Assembly: GCA_916700875.1 (NCBI GenBank)
Contig: CAKAKS010000038.1
Location: forward strand, 11,789,944 to 11,853,943
From: Sebastes aleutianus
Lineage: Eukaryota > Chordata > Actinopteri > Perciformes > Sebastidae
Direction of reading: 5' to 3'
Length of the DNA: 64,000 nt
Under the pieces are notes generated by a model. The model was not told where the DNA came from, ran no database searches, and was given only the letters and a program-made list of their open reading frames with translations. Every line of letters begins with the position of its first letter. Position 1 is the stretch's first letter. Positions 35,049 through 46,269 of the stretch are shown here, piece after piece. The position numbers were made by a program, and so were the translations under genes.

Positions 35049-35205
35049 TAGGGCTGTGACACCTATCTCTTGATTCAATACTATCATGATACGTGGGTGC
35101 GGAATCGATATGTATATATGTATTTTTAAGTGTTGCGATTCGATATTACGATTTATTGCGATATTGCAAACTTTTTTAACACTGAAAAAAGTTGAATCAT
35201 AATCA
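35049..35205 (+). mobile_element. hAT-type left-end fragment
   Basis: It starts tagggctgtgacacctatct then cttgattcaatactatcatg and cgatattacgatttattgcg. The terminus style and the cgat/gcgat-rich subterminal region match fish hAT MITEs. No right end is seen; a LINE-type tail follows directly. Confidence 0.65.
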
Positions 35206-35330
35206 TGTATTAATAATAATATTAACTTTATTTATATAGCACTTTTCAAAAACAAGTTACAAAGTGCTTTACAAAGACATTAAAAGCAACACAAATTAAC
35301 AGGTAGTAATAAATAAAAACAGAGTTGATA
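35206..35330 (-). mobile_element. 3' tail of a LINE or LINE-mobilised SINE
   Basis: On the minus strand the sequence reads gtaaagcactttgtaacttg, tttttgaaaagtgctatata, aataaagttaatattattat, ending in a TTA-type short repeat. This is a common 3' end in fish retroposons. No reverse-transcriptase sequence is present, so the copy is severely 5'-truncated. Confidence 0.65.
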
Positions 35331-35339
35331 CTAATAGAG

Positions 35340-36650
35340 TTGATGTACGTATGTAGTCAGAGATGTCCTGAAGTCAAATATATCAGTCATTTTCGGGCAT
35401 TATTTCCCTTACAAATTAGCGGTATTTTCTTTTAAATTTATAATGGACATGTAATGTTTTATACTTCTGGTGAATATAATCCAATCAATTGTATTTCCTT
35501 AAATGTATTTTGTATATACAGTTCCCTTTGTTAACACCTTATTTTGAAAACCGGACGTAGTCACATGTGTGTACTACACCGCTTAATTCGCCAAGTCCGT
35601 CGCTAGCTCTTACCGTTAGCTCCGTTCTCTTTATACATCCATGGTCAGCTCCATCGGGGCCATTATATATTTAACATAAATATCAGTATACTGGTGCTCT
35701 ACAGTTGTAGCGTCGGCTGATTTGACCACGGAGATGGACAATTACAATACAGGGTTTCTAAATAAAAACAAGAAGTTTTCAAGTACATTACATGTGAACA
35801 CAAACATGCCAGCAAAGAAATGAAGACATAGACAAGTACAAACACGCATCAATCAAACTCAGTCTATCTTGCTTTAACACACACACATTTATAAAAACAA
35901 TGATGTCATAAAAATAGAAAGACGCAGCGAGGAGAGAGATGGATGGAAAAGAAATGAGGAAGGAATAAAGAAGACTACACACACACGCACACTGGGGAGG
36001 AATGATAGATTAACATCATGTGTCGTCATAGACAGTTTACCCATGTGACATTAGCTAACATGATGGATGAGCGCGGTTTATGGACAAAAATATGTCTTTG
36101 TGTGCATCTGTATCTGTGTAAAACAGACACAACTTTGTGAGTCTCTGGCTTGTGAACGTGCAGATATGTACGATGTTTGTTTTTATGGAGGAAATCTGTT
36201 TTTTCAGGCTTGTCCACATGTCATAGGCTAAACCCACTTATTGTTGTATTTTTGCATGCTATTCTTTCCTCTTTTTTTCCCATGACTCCATCCCTTCTTC
36301 CTTTTTCTTCGCATTTGTGCTGTTGTCTGAACATCATTGTTGTAACAAATGCTGTTTAGTGGAGGGTGAATTTGTCTAAACTCACTTTGTTCAACATTTT
36401 AGGCCTTAATCATTGATAATCACCAAATTTAGGTCACAGTTTAGCCATTTAACACTGCAGTACATATATGACTGTGTGTGCCTGTTTGTGTGTGAGTGAA
36501 TGTATTATCATGTTATCAAATGTGTATTTTATCAAACCAGATTAGATCAGTGAATTAGATCAGCGGAGAGCTTACAAGAAACAACTGAGACGAGTATTTA
36601 AAAGAATTGAAGGCAACCGTAATAAAACATGTGTGATATATTTACTGGCT
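35340..36650. other. Non-coding, no gene seen
   Basis: AT-rich with short CA runs. No frame beyond about 64 codons. Confidence 0.45.
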
Positions 36651-36653
36651 GTT

Positions 36654-36690
36654 GGGGGAGAGGGTGGGGTGGGGGGGTGGGGGGGGGGTG
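36654..36690 (+). repeat. G-run with quadruplex potential
   Basis: Runs of 5, 3, 4, 7 and 10 G separated by one or two other bases. Four or more G-tracts with short loops meet the usual definition of a potential G-quadruplex on the plus strand. Confidence 0.85.
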
Positions 36691-36961
36691 ATTTGCTGAA
36701 CATCACAGCTGCAGCTGAGTTGAACAACTGAACAACATCTGATCTAATTCTTATCACCGACTCCAGGGACCCTCTAGTCCCGTGGGACGCCGGTCCCATA
36801 TCAACCTGTCGTCCACCGAGAGATCTGATTGGTAGCCTCGCTGGTTGTTCGTAAAAACTGTGATTTACCAGGAAACGTCGTGTCTCAAATGTCTTGATGT
36901 ACAAACGCTTTGGTGAATTTACAGCAGTACTCACAGTCAAGGACGTTGCTTCAGGGTGTGC

Positions 36962-36964
<3 letters not shown>

Positions 36965-36992
<28 letters not shown>
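36965..36992. repeat. (GT)n microsatellite
   Basis: About 14 perfect GT units. Confidence 0.96.
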
Positions 36993-36994
<2 letters not shown>

Positions 36995-37188
36995 TGTGCT
37001 GGTGTGTTTTTACATGAACCGTGATTTCATCATTTGTACAGTGCAGTTTACAGTGGGATAAAGTTGTGTCTTTGACTAATTAACTTTTAGTTTAAGCCTT
37101 GATGTATCTACACGATTGTGTGCACAGACACTGTACATAATCTTCATTAAAGTAGGCTATGTACTTAATTATATTATTATATTATTAC

Positions 37189-37434
37189 TAGCTGCTAAGC
37201 AGGTATTATGCAAATGTGTTACTTGGTGACATCACCACGTTATGGAAGAAAAGGTAGGACTTCAATCAAGGCGTTTTCAGGCAGTTCAGGAGCAGTGTTT
37301 CTGTAGGGGGGAGTAACTCCTTTTGGTGTGGACTTTGGGCTTTGTAACTTTGCAGACCTTTTACATGCATGAAAACCGATATAACACACTAAAGGAAAGG
37401 GAAAAAGCACAAAAGCATAATAGGTCCTCTTTAA
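37189..37434 (+). mobile_element. TTAA-ended fish MITE, copy 2, left-truncated
   Basis: Collinear with 27899-28140 from ggtattatgcaaatgtgtta through gtggactttgggctttgtaa to cataataggtcctctttaa. It begins abruptly after a tta-rich run. Confidence 0.65.
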
Positions 37435-37519
37435 GAGAGACCCAAAACTTCAGGAGCAAAACAGAAAAAGGCTCTATTTCCCACATTCTTGACACCACAA
37501 ACACATAATTTATTCAGTC
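37435..37519. repeat. Flank shared with 28141-28223
   Basis: The sequence continues collinear with copy 1 for about 85 bp past the TTAA end. Confidence 0.8.
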
Positions 37520-39095
37520 CACTCTCTCTCGCGATGATGAGTCACTCTTGTTCCAACTAAAACACTTGAATGACACCTCAAATCCTTCTCTGTACACTTA
37601 AGCTCATTTACGTCCTCACACTAAAACTCTCATTTCAACACCTTTCATTGCTTACACACAATTTTGCCCCCTTTATCCCTTCATTACTATTCCAACTCTT
37701 CATACTCCTTCAGCTGCTCCTTCATACAAAGCCAGAAATGCAGTTTATCAAACTGAAGTTGCATCCTCTAGTTTATTTTGCACTTCATTAAAGGTGGTGG
37801 ACTCACAAAACCATTAAAAAAAACAAATGGACAAAATGAGTGCAGCAGTGGTGTCCTTAGTTTTAGACGAGCCCCAAAAACACTGGATACTACATTTCCC
37901 ATAATGCACCCAGTGGCATCTTTTTGTCAGACCCTTTGTAGATAAAAGCAAGGACATCAATAGTGTTATTTTCTCATACTTGCCACAGACGGCATTATAC
38001 AACTGTTTTCACAGCGTGAGTAGTACTTCTAACGACAAGTAAATCATGTAATCATGTAATTTAACATTATAACAATTATTTGAATTGATGTTTCAGTTAA
38101 ACCTTCATAAAGAAGTCAGAATGATGATATTGATTACTAACTACCGGACTGCACTGTCTATACGCATTTTTGTAATAGTGTATGGGCACATTATCCATAT
38201 TTGATGCTGCATATCACATTGCAGTTTTTAAGTCTGCTTATGCTGTGCAAGTTTGTGTGTGTTATTCCAGTAATCAATAAGCAGCAGAGACTAAATATTG
38301 TTGCAATAAATTGGTCATTGAGCTCTCTTTTTCTTCTCACATTAAATTATGTTTGTATCTCACAGAAATTGTAAAAAGAGACTGCATCAAGATGAAATAA
38401 AACATTTTAAATTAACCATCAAAGTGTGAAGTGAAAGCCAGTCACCATGCCTCATTCCTCAACATTAGCTCAAACATTATCTGTGAACATCGCCAAGAGT
38501 GAGAGCTGTTCCATTGGAAATAAAAAGAAGATCAACTTTGTGGATGAAACAAAAAAAAAGGCTGTTTGAGCTTTTCCATGAAGCTGTTGTGCCAACAGTT
38601 CTAATGAGGAAAATATGTCCTTATCCTCCAAAACTGACACTGGTGATGTCCACAAATATGGAAAAAGTTGTCAGAGATCAAGAGGAAAACATGTCAAGTC
38701 TGGTTTAGGGTGAATTAACCCTTTAAAACAGCGAATCGTCCCACTTGAAATGTGAAATCGGAGACTCGTCATTGGTTTACGGTGTGTTGTCAGTATGTGC
38801 AGAGTGACTGAAAAGGGCTGTCGAACAAAGAAAAGTACAAGTGAAAAAGCGTATGGAAAGCTGGATCTGATCCCGCAGAAATGGCTTTGATAGCAATGTG
38901 TAAAAGTAGACACTGGTAGCGTGTAGACAGTTGGCACCATGAGACAGACAAAGACACAGAGAGAGAGTGTAACACATCGAGGGAGAGAGAGACATTGTGG
39001 TTTTTCTTCTCATGGATATATAATCAGTTTAAGAGGAAGTTTTTCCCCTCAGTTTTGCTTTGATGCACAATCACATTTCGACCCGCACTGTAATT
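37520..39095. other. Non-coding, no gene seen
   Basis: AT-rich sequence with one ZNF143-like site (listed separately). Frames of up to about 89 codons have no recognisable domain. Confidence 0.45.
37889..37908 (+). promoter_or_regulatory. ZNF143/STAF-like binding sequence
   Basis: The 20 bases actacatttcccataatgca resemble the extended ZNF143/STAF site (ACTACA, two bases, TCCCA, two bases, ATGC). The core tcccataatgc is intact. In vertebrates such sites sit near promoters, but they also occur inside dispersed repeats. No transcription start or gene is visible nearby, so activity is unproven. Confidence 0.4.
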
Positions 39096-39098
39096 CTG

Positions 39099-39101
<3 letters not shown>

Positions 39102-39153
<52 letters not shown>

Positions 39154-39187
39154 GTCTGGCCCTCTGACTCTCTCTCTCTCTCTCTCT
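39102..39187. repeat. (CT)n, two runs
   Basis: About 24 CT units (39102-39149), then a spacer and a second run of about 10 units (39168-39187). Confidence 0.96.
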
Positions 39188-39593
39188 CGTTGGTGCTTGA
39201 TGTGGTGGCACCCTGGCATTGTTGTTGCTATTATGCCAGTGTGGAAAGAAGGGAGGAGGGACAGGGGAGAGGGACGGAGGGAGCGAGACAGAGATAGATG
39301 AAGGGATGGTATTGCAGTATTGATGTGGCATTGAGGCCCCAGTAAAGTTGAAAATCTGGATATAATTGACAGCTACACTGGCAGATCTGGGATTCCCATC
39401 AGAACGCAGAGGAATGTTCTAGGATGGTCCGGAATGACCTCTGAGAACTTTCTGGAAGGGCCGGCGGGCAGAAGGACTCGTATATCATCATATCATCATA
39501 TCATCATCACAAATACCAAACAGTCATGTTTCTAATTATTCCCCCTGCTCTCCCTCTTTGTTTATCTTCCATTACACCGTCCTTATCTCTCCT

Positions 39594-39629
39594 GTGTGTG
39601 CGTGCGTGTGTGTGTGTGTGTGTGTGTGT
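39594..39629. repeat. (GT)n microsatellite
   Basis: GT run with gc interruptions at its left. Confidence 0.95.
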
Positions 39630-39639
39630 TTGTTTTACT

Positions 39640-39840
39640 CATGTTGTGGGGACATAAATCTGTCTGCACGGTCACATTGTGGGGACTCGCCTTCCTTTTG
39701 GGGACAAAATGCAAGTCCCCGTAACGTAATCATTACATTTTAGAGTGAAGACTTTGCTTAAGGTTAGGGAAAGGTTAGGTTTAGGTTAAGGTTAGGGTAA
39801 GTCAGTGTAATGGCTTCTAAAGTGATGGAAACATAATGGT

Positions 39841-39881
<41 letters not shown>

Positions 39882-39905
39882 CTTATACTTCAACCTTTAT
39901 GGGGA
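39640..39905 (+). mobile_element. 'gtggggacataaa' fish repeat, with a GT array inside
   Basis: Phrases gttgtggggacataaatctg, gtcacattgtggggactcgc, ttttggggacaaaatgcaag, gttaggtttaggttaaggtt and a final tttatggggaccaattttt are familiar from a high-copy fish repeat. A (GT)n array interrupts it at 39839-39879. No terminal repeat is clear. Confidence 0.55.
39839..39879. repeat. (GT)n microsatellite
   Basis: About 20 GT units with one ta interruption. Confidence 0.96.
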
Positions 39906-39909
39906 CCAA

Positions 39910-41090
39910 TTTTTAGGCATTGAGAGATTGATTGCAAAAAAGAATTGCTCAAACTAATTTCACCATGTTTTGTTCAGGATTAAAAAGTAGAAAATACACA
40001 TGACTAAACTTTTATTGTGTAAAAATATTCATAGAAACAAATGTAGGCGTGTTTTTATTTGTTTTTTATGGAGGCATTTTGCCACCATGATACACACTGC
40101 GTGCCTAACATCTTTGTAATGATGTGATGATGTTATACTTGACACGCGTTTGTTCTTTGCAACCCTTTGTTGTTTTGTATGTGTCCACTTTGGTTTACAA
40201 TCTGTGTTAAACATATGGACATTAAGTTTATTTGTTTCACCAAAAGACATTTTGGGGAACAAAAAGACTCCACTTCAATCAAACCTCATCTCTTGATCAT
40301 TTTATGGTCATTTCATTTACAACAGCAGGCTGACAAATCTGCTGAAGTATTTTGACGTAAAGCCCTCATCAGAGCAGATGCAGCATCAGTGTCTTTTATT
40401 TTATTTTACCATGCAATTAGCAATCAACAAGAGAACACTTACACCAACACAAGAAGCAGCGTGTATTTAAGATCAACAAGTCATTTAAATCAAATCATAT
40501 AATCCCATCAGAGCAAGATAATGGGATTATACAATCTGTCGAGGAGAACACCTGTTTCCTCTTCATGTGGCACCTGATGGATGTGTTTGTCTGTTAGCAT
40601 GAGTATCTGCAGGTGTGTGTTTGTCTGTGGATTTGTGTTGTTTGATTCCTTTACCCACCCTCACACACACATTTCTTTCTCAGTCTCTCACTGATTCTCT
40701 GTTTGACCCTCTCTCTTTCTCGCTATCGATCTAGACCACAGCAAATTACTAATTCCATTTAAATAACTCTGGATGAATACAAAGGAATCCCTTTACTGAC
40801 TCATACTGAATACTGACAAGACAATCCAGGAAGTGACTTGTATGGACTTCCAGATGAATCTCTGTTTTAGCCTACACACCAAATACTGAAAGGCAATCCC
40901 ATCTTTAACTTGCAGTGAATACCTAATGAATCCAGTTGACAGATCTGGGTACTGCGAAGGTGAGTTGTCAACTCACCTTCAGTAAAACTTTATTCATTTG
41001 GAAAAGCACAATCATTATATATTCTTTCCCACGGCCTTGTGTGTTTGGAGGCCTTCTGTAGAGCAGTGCTGCTACAGTGAAAAGGTTTGA
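39910..41090. other. Non-coding, no gene seen
   Basis: Ordinary AT-rich DNA apart from the 25-bp palindrome at 40956-40980. Confidence 0.45.
40956..40980. repeat. Near-perfect 25-bp palindrome
   Basis: gaaggtgagttg (40956-40967) and caactcaccttc (40969-40980) are exact reverse complements with one central base. Confidence 0.92.
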
Positions 41091-41104
41091 CTCTTGTGAA
41101 AATA

Positions 41105-41715
41105 AAGGTGCTAACTACAACCATATAGGGTTCTTCGGCTTGTCTTCATAGGATTACCCTTTTTGAGGGTTCGACCTAGAACCCTACATAAAGGGTTATA
41201 CATAGATCTGTGGTTTTGAAATCCTTCGTCAGGCGGTCTTTGATTTATTTGACAGGCGTGATTCAATAGTTCCATATAAGTTTGGCCCAACACAACTCCA
41301 TGGCTGGAAAAATAAAGTGATGGAAGAGTTGATGATGAGGTCGAGCCTAGAATTAATAAGGTTGTTGTTGTTGTTTTAACGGATGTGAGGTATTTTGTGC
41401 AGACATGTCACCTCCCGCATTCATAGTCAAATTTTTCAGGAGGTGCACAGCGCATCTCTGCGGCTCTCTGCGAGCTCTGCAAATCATCTCTTTGGTTCTG
41501 TAGGAGCTCTGCGCCAGCTTTTACACAGAAGTATACATTAGGTATAAGGGTGCTAACAAGAACCCACCCAGAGGGTTCAACCAATAATCATTTTATATTC
41601 CTTTTATTCCATAGATCTTTCTCTACCCTAAGTATGGTTTTAGTTTTAAACATTTCAAAAAGGGTTCTTTGCATGAAAGGGTTCTTAATGGAACCCTTAG
41701 TCTTACGAAGAACCT
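41105..41715. mobile_element. Fragments of a 'gggttctt/aagaaccc' fish repeat
   Basis: Left part: aaaggtgctaactacaacca, tatagggttcttcggcttgt, agaaccctacataaagggtt. Right part from about 41545: aagggtgctaacaagaaccc, aaaaagggttctttgcatga, aatggaacccttagtcttac. Inverted gggttct/agaaccc motifs alternate. About 300 bp between the parts is unrelated, so this is either a disrupted copy or two fragments. Confidence 0.5.
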
Positions 41716-41719
41716 TTGT

Positions 41720-42660
41720 GTGGACACCATCACAATCATTATATGAAATATCAGAACTTACTGTTGTGTTTGCCGCTGTCAGAATCAGCCCTGCGGAAAC
41801 ATTTCATAAACATTTCAAAATAAATTCAATAACTTTTTTGTACAGATGTTGGAGATGAGATCTTGGTTTGGCAGTGTGTCATCCTTTTTACATTTTGTGA
41901 AGGGAGTTCCTTATGCTTTCAACGTTTGTTGCCTCAGCTCTATTTTCTTCTTAGCACTCGTCCAACTTTGTCCTTCGACATTGTAATACTGACGGGAGGG
42001 TGAAGTTTCAAACTGTTCAGTAATTGCTCTCGTAGTTGCAGGTGCCCACTGAGCAAATACAGATTGAAACTGAGTCTAAGAATGTATTACTTCTATCCCC
42101 AATTTTTTTAATGACACCAAATAAAATGGACACTTTCCATTCAGTGGCAAAAAAAATCGTAAGAACAAAACAGTTGGTTACTGATTTATACTGTTTTATA
42201 TCTTACTGTTTCAGGTAGCTACATTTTGCCAAAACCTAATATGGAAATTAATCAAACGTCATCTTAATGAATCCAATCTGTCTTTTTTTTTTTAACTTTG
42301 CATATAAATTGAAGACCTGTGTTGGTATACCCTTGATATTTTGCTCTCTGGGGAAATATAAAAAGTGGAAAATGTCACCTGTAACTGTCAGGCATAACTG
42401 TGTTGTGTGTGGAATTCTATGGTTCAATGGCAAATTCAAAAGAGGACGCAAAGCGTGTGTGAGAAAGATAAAGGGCGATAATGGGAGACTGAAAGAGAAA
42501 AAGAAAGAGAGGAAGACGGAGACAGTGAAATTCAAAGAGAATGAGTGAGCCAAGAGAGGAAGGAAATTGAGAGAGACGGGGGAGAGAGGAGAGGGACCGA
42601 AAGATGATTGATGGAGCCAAAAAGCCGATTTCTTGCTTCATCTGATCTGCATTACTCTGC
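41720..42660. other. Non-coding, no gene seen
   Basis: AT-rich, then purine-rich from 42440 to 42600 (gagaaaaagaaagagaggaa), which generates lysine-rich or leucine-rich artefact frames. Confidence 0.5.
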
Positions 42661-42669
42661 AATCAGCAG

Positions 42670-42805
42670 ACACACACACACACACACCTTGCAATCAACA
42701 CACATGCACATTCTAACGTCTCCCTCACAGACTATAAGTCTGCAATCAACATACAGGTTACTGATCAGCGACTGTCATCAACAACACACACACACACACA
42801 CACAC
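42670..42805. repeat. Two (CA)n runs
   Basis: CA runs at 42670-42687 and 42785-42805, separated by a sequence that repeats tctgcaatcaacacaca-like phrases (tgcaatcagcagacac, tgcaatcaacacacatg, tgcaatcaacatacagg). Confidence 0.9.
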
Positions 42806-42974
42806 TCACACACTGCTGGGAGATGAGTATCTGAGAACATTAAATGCTGCACGCACAGGCCTAGTCTGAAGGATGCCAGTTTAAACATGTGTTAATGGTC
42901 ACACCTCCCACCGTGTTTTACAGCTACTTTGGGCTTTGTGCTTTGAACACAGACGGCCTTGCTCGCTTTCCTTT

Positions 42975-43125
42975 TTATTTTCTCTATTGATCCCCGAAGG
43001 ACAGATTCATCTTTTCGCTTGCCTCCTCAACAGGAAGGTCAAACGGCAGGGTCGGCTACACACTGCTCCCCTGGAGCTGGAAGCCTTCAGTGTGCTGCTC
43101 AAGGACATCACTTTCATTTTAGCCA
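42975..43125 (+). mobile_element. Possible retroposon-tail fragment
   Basis: ttctctattgatccccgaag, caggaaggtcaaacggcagg and ttcagtgtgctgctcaagga resemble the 'tgatccc..gctcaaggaca' region of dispersed fish repeats. Recognition only; no boundaries seen. Two overlapping frames (101 and 70 codons) across this block have no other support. Confidence 0.3.
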
Positions 43126-43129
43126 GAAA

Positions 43130-43905
43130 AACAAAATACTCAGACCTAGAACCAAAAGTCTTTATGCATAATGTTAAATTTTGCACTCAGGAATGTTCTA
43201 AAAATATGTTAATTACCATTAACATATTTAAAAATGAATGATGAATGTGGGTGTGGGTAAATTTTAATGAAATACATAAAACCTTAAGCAAACCATGAGT
43301 GATTATCAATTATCAACTGTGTCAGATTCCCATATGATGTGGACTTGTAAAATAAATGTATTGACCTGGATGTGATGTGCAGTAGTTAGACGGGCTGTAT
43401 TTTACACAAGACAGTATTGTTAACATTCAGCTTCTGGCTGCTATCTTGGAGCTAATAATTGTCACTTTTTTTTCTCCATGGAGTGAGAAGAACAAAAGCC
43501 AGTGAGAATTCTTGATTTTTGGCTTGAAAATTATTTTGTTTTTCTAGTAATAAGAGCATAGCGCAACATCTCAGGCGCAGTTGTTTGTTTGCCCTTATAA
43601 ATAAATGGGCCAGTGTTGAACGCTAGACAGGACAGCAACAGTAGGGCTTAGGTAAAGAGTGTTATTTGTTTAACAAATAAGAAAATTAATAAATGTCTGC
43701 TGAGCGAAAACCATGCAAATTAATGTCAAATGTTATCACATTTGCATTAATCTGAATGTCCAATTCAACCATTGATAGAAGCAGACTTTTGGAAGTATGC
43801 CACAGTAAAGCTGGTAGTTTCCAGGTAAAGAAATCTGCATGGGAAACCCAGCTGATGGAGCTTTGCTTTGGTTGGTTCTTTGACTCTGTGGACTGTGGAG
43901 AGTAC
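43130..43905. other. Non-coding, no gene seen
   Basis: AT-rich and repeat-poor. Confidence 0.45.
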
Positions 43906-43909
43906 AACT

Positions 43910-44757
43910 TAGGGTGCTTTTACACCTAACCTGTTTGGTTCGGTTAAAAGGAACTCAGGGTTGTTCGCCCGGTTAGTACGGTTCATTTGGGCTAGTGTAA
44001 AAGCTGTCAATCGAACCCTGGTGTGGACCAAACAACCGAACCAAGACCACTTGAAAAAGTGGATCTCGGTCCGCTTCCAAGCGAACTCGGGTGCGGTTTC
44101 TTTGTGGCGTGAAAGCGAATGAACCAACCACAGGATTTTATCATAGCAGATATGTGATTTTAGCATTCAAAAGCTAAACTACTAATAAATCCTTCTGTTC
44201 AGGAAGCAAATTTATTGACCTGTGTAAGGCCATGTATATATATCATTTGGTAACCATGGTAACATGTATGCACGTCAGAGCGGGCATTCCCCCTGATTAA
44301 TAGGTCAAACGCTGTTAAAATTCCTGTGCTCGTGTCCGACTCCGTGTACTTTGTCAGTTCATTAAGTCCATTAAAAAGTGTGTGACAGCAATCCCACAGT
44401 AATAAACCCTGAATCATTACTTTACAAGACGCCTCCTTTTTGTCCTGTGCCCACCGGTTAGTTATTATTCATCATAACATGCGGTCGATTAGCAGTCTAA
44501 TAATACTAATGATGCTTATAATTAGTTATTAATCAAAGAACATACATATACACATCAGAAGCATTAAAGTGCTGCATAAACGTCTGTCACTCACCAGAAT
44601 TTGATTTCCCCACATGGGTCCTGGTGATCCAGCATGACAATCGCCAAAACAGTCCAATCAAGGAGTTACCAGTCTGTCAGTCAGTATAACTTCATGTTTA
44701 CTCCTCTGGTTCGTTTGTAACAAGTCAGTGTGAACAGGAACCAGACCAGAACTAAAG
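43910..44757 (+). mobile_element. 'tagggtgcttttacacc' DNA element, right end degenerate
   Basis: It starts tagggtgcttttacacctaa, then gtttggttcggttaaaagga, cggttcatttgggctagtgt, atcgaaccctggtgtggacc, caagcgaactcgggtgcggt, and near the right ctcctctggttcgtttgtaa and gtgaacaggaaccagaccag. The repeated ggttcg/cgaacc motifs are typical of a widespread fish MITE. The expected terminal inverted repeat (ggtgtaaaagcaccct) is not present at the right. Confidence 0.55.
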
Positions 44758-44769
44758 TGGAGCAATGTA

Positions 44770-45135
44770 TAATTTTAGTGAATGTATTGTGTATTACATT
44801 AGTGTTCCTGCAGTACGGAGCATGAGACCTTTAGCATGGCAGAAACATACATTTCTCTTTACTCATTTATCAAAGGCTTGCAGCTCCATACAAATGCACT
44901 GTATATATTTTGCACTGTGCTGCATATGCAGTACGCTTACATTACTGTACAAACTGTATGTTGATTCAAATATATTTGGTGTTTGAGCACAGGAATAACA
45001 CACATATATGCACAAATACACACATGCAGACACACAAAACACAACAACCCCGCTTAACATAGTGATGATAAATGAAAGCACAGAGTTGAAAACATTCAAA
45101 AGTCAATGAAACAAATGTCTTCCTCTCTCTTAAGC
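44770..45135. other. Non-coding, no gene seen
   Basis: AT-rich, ends in a CA-rich area. Confidence 0.4.
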
Positions 45136-45137
45136 CA

Positions 45138-45140
<3 letters not shown>

Positions 45141-45178
<38 letters not shown>
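45141..45178. repeat. (CA)n microsatellite
   Basis: About 17 CA units preceded by cgcgcg. Confidence 0.96.
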
Positions 45179-45180
<2 letters not shown>

Positions 45181-45530
45181 ATGACTTATTAGTAGTCTAA
45201 TGTGAATGTGAAGTCTGTCAAAGCAAATGCATGCAAACGCAAACACACACATACTGCACGTGGATGAGTGATTAGTAACTTAATGTTAGTGAAGCGTCAT
45301 CATTTTTCAGTTGAGTGCTGGGGGTTGGTTGGTATGAATTATGACCTCTGTATTGCCGTACATCTACCACTCTCTCTGTTTTCCCTCCGTCCTCCCTCCA
45401 TCCAGCTTTCTACCTTAATGTGTGTGTTTCTCTCTCTCCTGCTACATTTCTGTCTTCCTCCCTCACCCCTTCTCATCGCTCATCTCTCCTGCCTGCCTGA
45501 TCATCATAATCAGGTATGATTTATAATGAC

Positions 45531-45709
45531 ACGCACACACGCACACACACACACACACGCACACACGCACAGGAATCGTTAATCAGATATTTGTCCTGCG
45601 GTGGGCTATCATAATTCTAACGATAACAGAATCTCTGGGAGATTAAAAAAAAAAACACACTGCAACAAGATGCTGTCTGATAAATTACTCTCTTTATGTG
45701 CGCACACAC

Positions 45710-45745
<36 letters not shown>
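45531..45745. repeat. Two (CA)n arrays
   Basis: Interrupted CA array at 45531-45570 (acacacgc interruptions) and a longer one at 45701-45745; the sequence between is ordinary. Confidence 0.93.
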
Positions 45746-45747
<2 letters not shown>

Positions 45748-45995
45748 TTTTGTACACACATACCCTCTTAACAAACTGCTCTTATGTATCTAAAATGACT
45801 ACATTCATGTAAGTAGACAGGACGCACACCTATCCGTCATCTCTGTCATTATTTCCCCATACTTTCTGCAGCCTAACTCATTCTTGATGGGCTACACACC
45901 GTCACAGTTTAACTGATGTAAAAATGCTAAATGATGCCATACTATACTAATGGGATTTATGCTGCTAGCATGCTAATGACCGCTGGTAGCTGATG

Positions 45996-46265
45996 TTAAA
46001 GGTGCAATCAGTAATATTTCACTTGCTCTCTGCACAAAATGAGCGTTATTTATGAGCAGGGGGCTTGCAAGTGTTGCTGATCAATGCCAGCAGCTCGGCA
46101 GCCGCCAAGGTAACAGAGGAGCTTTCAAACTTTCTAAAGAGGCAGGTCTGTTTAGGAAGGTTGTGTCTGTGAATGTGAAAGTAATGGCAACTGGGGAGAT
46201 TATTAGGCCTTGGAGGACTTGTGCACTCTATTGAACTGAATGATTTTATGTTCCGAAATGAAAAA
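45996..46265 (+). mobile_element. Possible TTAA-flanked MITE, left end
   Basis: Begins TTAA then aggtgcaatcagtaatatttc, a start shared with other fish TTAA elements such as 57799-58474 (ttaaaggtgc). No clear right end; the limit given is approximate. Confidence 0.35.
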
Positions 46266-46269
46266 GCCA

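Noticed and set aside
39770..39805. Interstitial telomeric repeat
   Set aside because: The ttaggg-like units are irregular and are part of the surrounding dispersed repeat.
43003..43125. Possible exon (plus-strand frame at 42936-43241)
   Set aside because: The block resembles a dispersed fish repeat (gctcaaggaca region), and an overlapping frame is equally open.
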